From: Curvibacter sp. PD_MW3
GTDB lineage: Bacteria; Pseudomonadota; Gammaproteobacteria; Burkholderiales; Burkholderiaceae_C
Assembly (NCBI GenBank): GCA_002633085.1
Contig: NSIV01000007.1
Span: 41,379 to 105,378, forward strand
DNA length: 64,000 nucleotides
Reading direction: 5' to 3'
The notes under the pieces were generated by a model. The model did not search any database, was not told the origin of the DNA, and was given only the letters and a program-made list of their open reading frames with translations. How positions within the stretch are numbered: the first letter of the stretch is position 1; each line of letters starts with the position of its first letter. The position numbers and the translations under genes were made by a program. Positions 58,863 to 64,000 of the stretch are shown piece by piece.

Positions 58863-60821
58863 ATGATTACTCTGAAAAACATCACCCTGCGCCGCGGCGC
58901 CAAGGTGATCCTCGATGGCGCTTCCGTGACCGTCAACCCCGGCGAAAAAGTCGGCTTGGTCGGGCGCAACGGCGCCGGCAAATCCACCCTGTTCGCGCTG
59001 CTCAACGGCACGCTGCACGAAGACAGCGGTGACTACTACATTCCCGCCCAGTGGCGCCTGGCCCAGGTGGCGCAGGATATGCCGGAAACCGCCGACAGCG
59101 CCACCGACTTCGTGATTGCCGGCGACACGCGGCTGGCGGCGGCGCAGGCCGAAGTCACGGCCTCGGAAGCCACCGAAGATGGCGAGCGCATGGCCCACGC
59201 CTACATGGAACTGCACGACGCCGGTGCCCACGACGCCCCGGCCCGCGCCCAGGCGCTGATCCTGGGCCTGGGCTTCAAGACCACCGAACTCGACAAACCG
59301 GTCAACAGCTTCTCCGGCGGCTGGCGCATGCGCCTGCAGCTGGCACGCGCGCTGATGTGCCCGTCCGACCTGTTGCTGCTGGACGAGCCCACCAACCACC
59401 TGGACCTGGACGCCCTGGTCTGGCTCGAAGCCTGGCTGCAGCGCTACCAGGGCACCATGCTGGTGATCAGCCACGACCGCGAATTCCTCGACGCCGTGAC
59501 TCAGGTCACGGTGCACATCGAGAACGCCAAGCTCAACCGCTACGGCGGCAACTACAGCAAGTTCGAGGACATGCGGGCCGAGCAGATGGAGCTGCAACAG
59601 GCCTCTTACGCCAAGCAGCAGGAAAAGATCGCCCACCTGCAGAAGTTCATCGACCGCTTCAAGGCCAAGGCCAGCAAGGCCAAGCAGGCGCAGAGCCGGG
59701 TCAAGGCGCTGGGCCGCATGGAGCGCATCGCGCCGCTGCTGGCCGAGGCGGACTTCACCTTCGAATTCAAGGAGCCGGCCAACCTGCCCAATCCGATGCT
59801 GGCCATGCAGGACGTGAGCTTCGGCTACCCGCCGCCGGACGATGCCCCGGCCGGCACACCGCCCACAGTCATTGTGAAGAACGTCAGCAAATCGGTGCTG
59901 GCCGGCCAGCGCATTGGCATCCTGGGCGCCAACGGCCAGGGCAAGTCCACCGTGGTCAAAACGATTGCGCGCGCGCTGCAGCCGATCAGCGGCGAGATCA
60001 CCGAAGGCAAGGGCCTGGCGATCGGCTACTTTGCCCAGCAGGAACTCGACGTGCTGCGCCCGCAGGACACACCGCTGGAGCACATGATCCAACTGGTCAA
60101 GGAAGTCACGCTCAAAGGCCAGCTCAGCGGCCAGCCTACGCGCGAGCAGGACCTGCGCAGCTTTCTGGGCAGCTTCAACTTCACCGGTGACCAAGTCAAG
60201 CAAAGCGTGGGCAGCATGAGCGGCGGCGAGAAGGCCCGCCTGGTGCTGTGCATGCTGGTGTGGCAACGCCCCAACCTGCTGCTGCTGGACGAGCCGACCA
60301 ACCACCTGGACCTGGCCACGCGCGAGGCATTGGGCATGGCGCTCAACGAGTTCGAAGGCACGGTGATGCTGGTCAGCCACGATCGCTCGCTGCTACGCAC
60401 CGTGTGCGACGAGTTCTGGCTGGTGTCGCGTGGCGGCGTCGATCCCTTCGACGGCGATCTGGACGACTACCAGCGCTACCTGCTGGATGAAGCCAAGCGC
60501 CAGCGCGAAGCCGTCAAGGAATCTGTCAAGGAGGCCGCCGCAGCTGCAGCCAGCGCCAAGCAGGTTACGCCGGCACCGGTTGCCAAACCGGCGCGAGAAG
60601 ACAACCGCACGCGCCAACTCCGGCGCGAACTGGAAAAGACCGAAGCCCGCATGGCCGAACTCAACGCGCAGAAAACAGCGCTGGAAGCCCGGCTGGCGGG
60701 TCACCCCAGCGTGGCCGAGATCACCGAGTTGGGCCAGCAACTGCAGGTCGTGCAGAACGAACTGGACACCCTGGAAGAGCGCTGGCTTGAACTCTCAGGC
60801 CAAGTCGAAGCCGCGAGCTGA
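58863..60821 (+). CDS. ABC-F family ATPase (YheS-like)
   Basis: A 652-residue soluble protein with two ABC domains and no membrane segments. Walker A motifs are GRNGAGKST (~34) and GANGQGKST (~357); signatures NSFSGGWRMRLQ (~147) and GSMSGGEKARL (~448); Walker B LLLLDEPTNHLDL appears twice. The linker between the domains is charged and helical, and a coiled coil ends the chain (~575-652). ABC-F proteins act on the ribosome to relieve stalled states. The closest E. coli type by length and order is YheS. It follows the repeat after prmB. Confidence 0.92.
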   Translation: MITLKNITLRRGAKVILDGASVTVNPGEKVGLVGRNGAGKSTLFALLNGTLHEDSGDYYIPAQWRLAQVAQDMPETADSATDFVIAGDTRLAAAQAEVTASEATEDGERMAHAYMELHDAGAHDAPARAQALILGLGFKTTELDKPVNSFSGGWRMRLQLARALMCPSDLLLLDEPTNHLDLDALVWLEAWLQRYQGTMLVISHDREFLDAVTQVTVHIENAKLNRYGGNYSKFEDMRAEQMELQQASYAKQQEKIAHLQKFIDRFKAKASKAKQAQSRVKALGRMERIAPLLAEADFTFEFKEPANLPNPMLAMQDVSFGYPPPDDAPAGTPPTVIVKNVSKSVLAGQRIGILGANGQGKSTVVKTIARALQPISGEITEGKGLAIGYFAQQELDVLRPQDTPLEHMIQLVKEVTLKGQLSGQPTREQDLRSFLGSFNFTGDQVKQSVGSMSGGEKARLVLCMLVWQRPNLLLLDEPTNHLDLATREALGMALNEFEGTVMLVSHDRSLLRTVCDEFWLVSRGGVDPFDGDLDDYQRYLLDEAKRQREAVKESVKEAAAAAASAKQVTPAPVAKPAREDNRTRQLRRELEKTEARMAELNAQKTALEARLAGHPSVAEITELGQQLQVVQNELDTLEERWLELSGQVEAAS

Positions 60822-60854
60822 AGTGCTGGGCTCGGCGCCCGGGTGAAACAGGCG

Positions 60855-61895
60855 CTAAAGCTGCCGTTGGGACACTTCGCCAGCGCGCGCCGAGTACTTG
60901 ATGCCGGCATGCAGCGTCTCCAGCTGCACCCGTGCAGCACGGCCGCCATAAACGGTCGAACGCAGCCAATCGCACTCGGCCTGCAGGGCAGCCTCGTCCG
61001 ACAGCAGGGTTTGCCAGACGCGTTGTTCGGCATTCCAGCGGTAGCCGCGTGCCTTCAACAGGTCCTTGGCATCGAACGGTGCCGCCGTCGCCTGCAGGCG
61101 GTAGGACGTCTGCGTGCCGGCCAACATCAGGCGCGCCAGTCCCGTCTGCTGTGACTTCGGCAAGGTCTGCCCCAGCACGGCGAGCAAGGCATGGCAATCC
61201 ATTTCGGCGCGGTGGGCGTCGTAAAACCAGCCATGGGAGAGCGCCAGATTTTCCAGCTTGGCCGAAGACTGGCCTTCGGTCCGCCAGTCGATATCCGCAA
61301 ATGAGCAGGCCCAGGGCAGTTGCGCGAAGGCCGGCAGGCGGGCCTCGACAAAGGGCCGGTCGAAGGCGGCGTTGTGGGCCACGATCAGGTCAGCCCCTGC
61401 CAGCAGTTCGGCCACCCGCGTCTCGTCAAGCCGCTGGCCGCGCACCATGTCGTTGCTGATGCCGGTCAGGGCTTCGATCTCAGCGGAGATCGGCATGCCC
61501 GGGTCTTCCAGGCCGTCGTACACCTGCACGGCACCGCAAGGCCGGCCGGTCTCAATATCGACTTCGACGCGCACCAAAGCCAGTTCAATGATCTTCTCGC
61601 GGCTGGCATCGAGGCCGGTGGTTTCGGTGTCGAGCAGCACCACGTGGCGCACCGGTCCCTGCGCTGGCGCGAACTGCAGGCAGGGTTGCAGCCGGCGCAG
61701 CACGCGAAAATCGGGATGCGCCTCCAACTGGCGTGCCAGGCTCTCGGCGTCGGCAGCAGGGGCAGCGGCTGCGAGGGCAGATGCAACAGGCTTTGGAGCT
61801 GCCGATTTGCCGCGCGCCTTCGCCTTGCCCTTGGCCGTCGGAGCCAAGGGCACCACCGGCCCTTCAAAGCCGAAGTCGAGCTGGGGATCGTTCAC
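60855..61895 (-). CDS. DEDDh 3'-5' exonuclease (DNA polymerase III epsilon-like)
   Basis: A 346-residue protein. After a low-complexity Ala/Lys/Pro-rich N-terminus of about 80 residues comes an exonuclease domain (~85-255): [12 protein letters not shown] with the first Asp/Glu pair, an Asp in [14 protein letters not shown], and the [11 protein letters not shown]is/Asp motif of the DEDDh class. The last ~90 residues hold a small extra domain (residues of the [12 protein letters not shown] type). It may be a proofreading-like or repair exonuclease. It starts with GTG at 61895, overlapping the stop of the chemoreceptor gene (GTGA). Confidence 0.88.
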   Translation of the reverse strand: MNDPQLDFGFEGPVVPLAPTAKGKAKARGKSAAPKPVASALAAAAPAADAESLARQLEAHPDFRVLRRLQPCLQFAPAQGPVRHVVLLDTETTGLDASREKIIELALVRVEVDIETGRPCGAVQVYDGLEDPGMPISAEIEALTGISNDMVRGQRLDETRVAELLAGADLIVAHNAAFDRPFVEARLPAFAQLPWACSFADIDWRTEGQSSAKLENLALSHGWFYDAHRAEMDCHALLAVLGQTLPKSQQTGLARLMLAGTQTSYRLQATAAPFDAKDLLKARGYRWNAEQRVWQTLLSDEAALQAECDWLRSTVYGGRAARVQLETLHAGIKYSARAGEVSQRQL

Positions 61896-63565
61896 CGCGC
61901 CTCCGTGATGGCAGCCCGGGTTGCCGTGCCGGCCAACTGTTTCATCTCGCGCCGCAGGGCCACGGCATCCTGCACATGCATCACATCGGTCTGGTTGAGA
62001 CGGAACACGTGCATGGCGTCAGCCACACCGCGCGCCTGCGCCTCCAGCGCGATACCGGACGTGGCCAGGTTGTGGACCAGCTGGTTGTTCTGCTGGGTCA
62101 GCTCGTCCATGTGCACCATGGCTTCGTTGACCTGCTCAATCCCCAACAGCTGTTCGTCCACCGCCGTGTGGATTTCGGAAATGAGGACATTGACCTGACG
62201 CGCCGCCTCCACCGCTTCCTGCATGGTGCGGCGGGCATTGTCACTGAGTTTGGTCCCGGTCTCGACCTTGGCTGACGACTCCTGGATCAACTGGGCGATC
62301 TCACGCGCCGCTGCCGAACTGCGCGTAGCCAGTTGCCGCACTTCGGCTGCCACCACCGCAAAACCGCGCCCTTGTTCACCGGCACGTGCCGCCTCGACCG
62401 CGGCATTGAGCGCCAGCAAGTTGGTCTGGAAGGCAATGCTGTCAATCACCTGCACGATTTCGCCAATCCGGCTGGACGACTCGTTGATCGCCTGCATGTT
62501 CAGGGTCACATCCTGCACCGCTTGACCGCTGCGTTCGGAAATGCGCGTGGCCTGGCCGGCCAGGTCTGCCGCCTGGCGGGCCGCTTCAGCGGTCTGCTTC
62601 ACGTTGCCGCTGATCTGCTCCATGGAAGCCGCCGTCTCCTCCAGGCGGGCCCCTTGTGACTGGGTGCGCTCGGACAGTTCACGGTTGCCATGGGCAATGC
62701 CATGCGTTTCGCTGCCCATGCGGTCCACTTCAGTGCGTGCATCGCTGACGATGGAGCGGATATTGACATTGAGCTGGTTGAGCGCGCGCTCCAACTGCCC
62801 TAGGACCCCTGTGCTTTGGGCATTCAGCGCGCGGGTCAGGTCGCCTGCGGCCATGCGGTTGGCGAACCCCAGCAGGCGCTGCAAGGGGCTGATGGTCAGG
62901 GCGCGAAGGAACCAGCCCCCCAGCAAAGCCAGCACCACAGCCAGTACGGCGCCTGCGGCCAGGCTGGCACCCGACACGGCCGACCAGCCCCCCGCGGCCA
63001 GGATGCCCGTCCCCAGCCCCAGCCCCGCCAGCAGCAAGGCCACCAGCGTGATCTTGGCCTGCGCGGAAGGACGCAACAGACGGCTGAAGCGCCCCACCCA
63101 GGTGTCACGGTACAAGGCACCATGACGCAAACGATGCACCAGCTGACCCGCCTGGGCTTCGGCCCGCATGACGGCATACAAACCTTCAGCCGCCTCGATC
63201 TGCTCGCGCGAGGGTTCGGTCCGTACCGACAGGTAAGCCACCGGCCGATCGCCTTCCATCAACGGCGTGGCATTGGCCACCACCCAGTAATGGTCGCCAT
63301 TCTTGCGCCGGTTCTTGACGATGCCGGTCCAGGGCAGTCCCTCTTCCAGCGTAGCCCAGAGGTCGCGGAACGCCTCTTCCGGCACATCCGGATGGCGCAC
63401 CAGGTTGTGCGGCTGGCCCAACAGCTCTTCCTTGGTGAAGCCGCTGAGTTCGATAAACACCTCATTGCAATGGGTGATGCGACCTTTCAGGTCGGTGATC
63501 GAAACGACGGTCTGGCCTGACGGGAAAGGATGTTCGCGTTGGGTAACGGGAAGGTTGGTACGCAC
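61892..63565 (-). CDS. Aer-like chemoreceptor with N-terminal PAS domain
   Basis: A 557-residue receptor: PAS domain (~residues 15-125) of the aerotaxis type, with [20 protein letters not shown] and [13 protein letters not shown]; two membrane segments near 165-210; HAMP-like region near 215-265; and a methyl-accepting signalling domain with the hairpin tip [20 protein letters not shown]. The PAS form suggests FAD-based redox sensing. GTG 63565 is preferred over an upstream frame because a terminator lies at 63619-63646 and the family start ([11 protein letters not shown]) matches. It runs into the exonuclease by four bases. Confidence 0.9.
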   Translation of the reverse strand: MRTNLPVTQREHPFPSGQTVVSITDLKGRITHCNEVFIELSGFTKEELLGQPHNLVRHPDVPEEAFRDLWATLEEGLPWTGIVKNRRKNGDHYWVVANATPLMEGDRPVAYLSVRTEPSREQIEAAEGLYAVMRAEAQAGQLVHRLRHGALYRDTWVGRFSRLLRPSAQAKITLVALLLAGLGLGTGILAAGGWSAVSGASLAAGAVLAVVLALLGGWFLRALTISPLQRLLGFANRMAAGDLTRALNAQSTGVLGQLERALNQLNVNIRSIVSDARTEVDRMGSETHGIAHGNRELSERTQSQGARLEETAASMEQISGNVKQTAEAARQAADLAGQATRISERSGQAVQDVTLNMQAINESSSRIGEIVQVIDSIAFQTNLLALNAAVEAARAGEQGRGFAVVAAEVRQLATRSSAAAREIAQLIQESSAKVETGTKLSDNARRTMQEAVEAARQVNVLISEIHTAVDEQLLGIEQVNEAMVHMDELTQQNNQLVHNLATSGIALEAQARGVADAMHVFRLNQTDVMHVQDAVALRREMKQLAGTATRAAITEAR

Positions 63566-63618
63566 GGGATCTTCAACAGTGGTAACGGCCGGGCGCCCTG
63601 GAGCGCCCAGCCGATGCA

Positions 63619-63646
63619 TAAAAAGGATGGCCGCCCTGAGGCGGCC
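63619..63646 (-). terminator. Intrinsic terminator of the upstream chemoreceptor gene
   Basis: A perfect 7-bp stem (GGCCGCC/GGCGGCC, 4-nt loop) followed on the minus strand by ATCCTTTTTATG. It lies about 56 bp after the stop of the upstream chemoreceptor and 54 bp before the start of the Aer-like gene. Confidence 0.85.
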
Positions 63647-63664
63647 TGGAAGGTGTAACTCTAC

Positions 63665-63678
63665 CTGATTTAGATCAA
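63665..63678. promoter_or_regulatory. FNR-box-like palindrome
   Basis: CTGAT-TTAG-ATCAA matches the FNR consensus TTGAT-N4-ATCAA at nine of ten fixed positions. It is 100 bp upstream of the Aer-like start codon and just after the stop of the preceding receptor gene. Confidence 0.5.
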
Positions 63679-63701
63679 GCCAAGTTACCGCCGGAAACGA
63701 A

Positions 63702-64000
63702 TCAGAAAGACTCCCAGTCGTCCTTCTCCTGCACGGGGGCGGGTTTGACGGGCGCCGGTGCCGCCGGCAGCGCCTTGGCAGAGGCTTTGCTGGTGGCAGC
63801 TGCAACCGGCGGTTTCACGGGTTGGGGCGCCGGCGTCGTGCGCAAAACTGGTTCGGCCGCCCGCTGCGGCATCTGGTTATCGACCTTGAACACCGCCACC
63901 GTCTGCACCAGATCCTGTGCCTGACTGCGCAGGCTGGAAGCGGCCGCTGCCATCTCTTCCACCAGCGCGGCGTTCTGTTGTGTGGCCTGGTCCATCTGCG
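63702..64000 (-). CDS. C-terminal end of a methyl-accepting chemotaxis protein (runs off the right edge)
   Basis: About 99 residues are visible. It opens inside the signalling domain with [18 protein letters not shown], the second methylation-helix region, then a linker of about 55 residues rich in Ala, Pro and Lys, and ends in DWESF. That pentapeptide fits the xWxxF tether of E. coli receptors (NWETF), which binds the methyltransferase CheR. The gene would encode a full-length, tethered receptor. A terminator follows it, so the Aer-like gene downstream has its own promoter. Confidence 0.88.
   Translation of the reverse strand, partial: QMDQATQQNAALVEEMAAAASSLRSQAQDLVQTVAVFKVDNQMPQRAAEPVLRTTPAPQPVKPPVAAATSKASAKALPAAPAPVKPAPVQEKDDWESF

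Overview
The window is a gene-dense, high-GC stretch of chromosome from a Gram-negative betaproteobacterium, most likely of the order Burkholderiales and family Comamonadaceae (Rhodoferax, Polaromonas or Acidovorax type). This is inferred from protein styles, from the smc-zipA-ligA and dapC-dapD-pilU-dapE-prmB gene orders, and from two kinds of dispersed repeat. I see no tRNA, rRNA, CRISPR array, insertion sequence or prophage. No gap between genes exceeds about 200 bp.

Region by region. 1-9 kb: the start of a membrane protein gene, a thioesterase-acetyltransferase fusion, an alpha/beta hydrolase, a divergent iron alcohol dehydrogenase, a small DUF3012 lipoprotein, a patatin-like lipase, an HDOD protein, Tex, and an uncertain 284-residue protein. 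9-27 kb: sixteen genes, all on the minus strand, for fatty or other carboxylic acid catabolism. Read in the direction of transcription they are an acyl-CoA ligase, a five-gene HAAT-type ABC importer (binding protein, two permeases, two ATPases), FadB-like and thiolase proteins, a thioesterase, a DmdC-like acyl-CoA dehydrogenase, a small membrane protein, an SDR, a second thioesterase, a CurA-like reductase, an AidB-like dehydrogenase and another SDR. 27-35 kb (plus strand): a Crp/Fnr regulator, selO-msrB, yciB-bolA-ppiC, a secreted metallo-beta-lactamase-fold protein, rlhA and a small secreted protein. 35-41 kb (minus): a diguanylate cyclase and purL. 41-45 kb (plus): map, glnD and a DUF1080 lipoprotein. 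45-53 kb (minus): the smc-zipA-ligA-(low-GC membrane gene)-def operon. 53-61 kb (plus): dapC, dapD, pilU, dapE, prmB and an ABC-F ATPase. 61-64 kb (minus): an Aer-like chemoreceptor overlapping an exonuclease gene, preceded by the end of a second chemoreceptor.

How the genes work together. The 9-27 kb block reads as an uptake-and-oxidation route: import, CoA activation, dehydrogenation, hydration and oxidation, then thiolysis, with accessory thioesterases and reductases. FadB and its downstream genes have a good sigma70 promoter overlapped by a TetR-type operator. The periplasmic binding protein gene is separated from its permeases by a strong intrinsic terminator. The dap genes supply lysine and peptidoglycan precursors; smc, zipA and ligA serve chromosome organisation, division and DNA ligation.

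The least ordinary signals are two dispersed repeat families. One is an AT-rich element carried in frame inside conserved genes; dapE, ligA, prmB and purL share one reading frame. The other is a palindromic element of about 80-90 bp sitting directly behind stop codons, in the same orientation as the preceding gene. A further pattern is a set of -10-like hexamers only 6-8 nt before start codons, suggesting leaderless transcripts.
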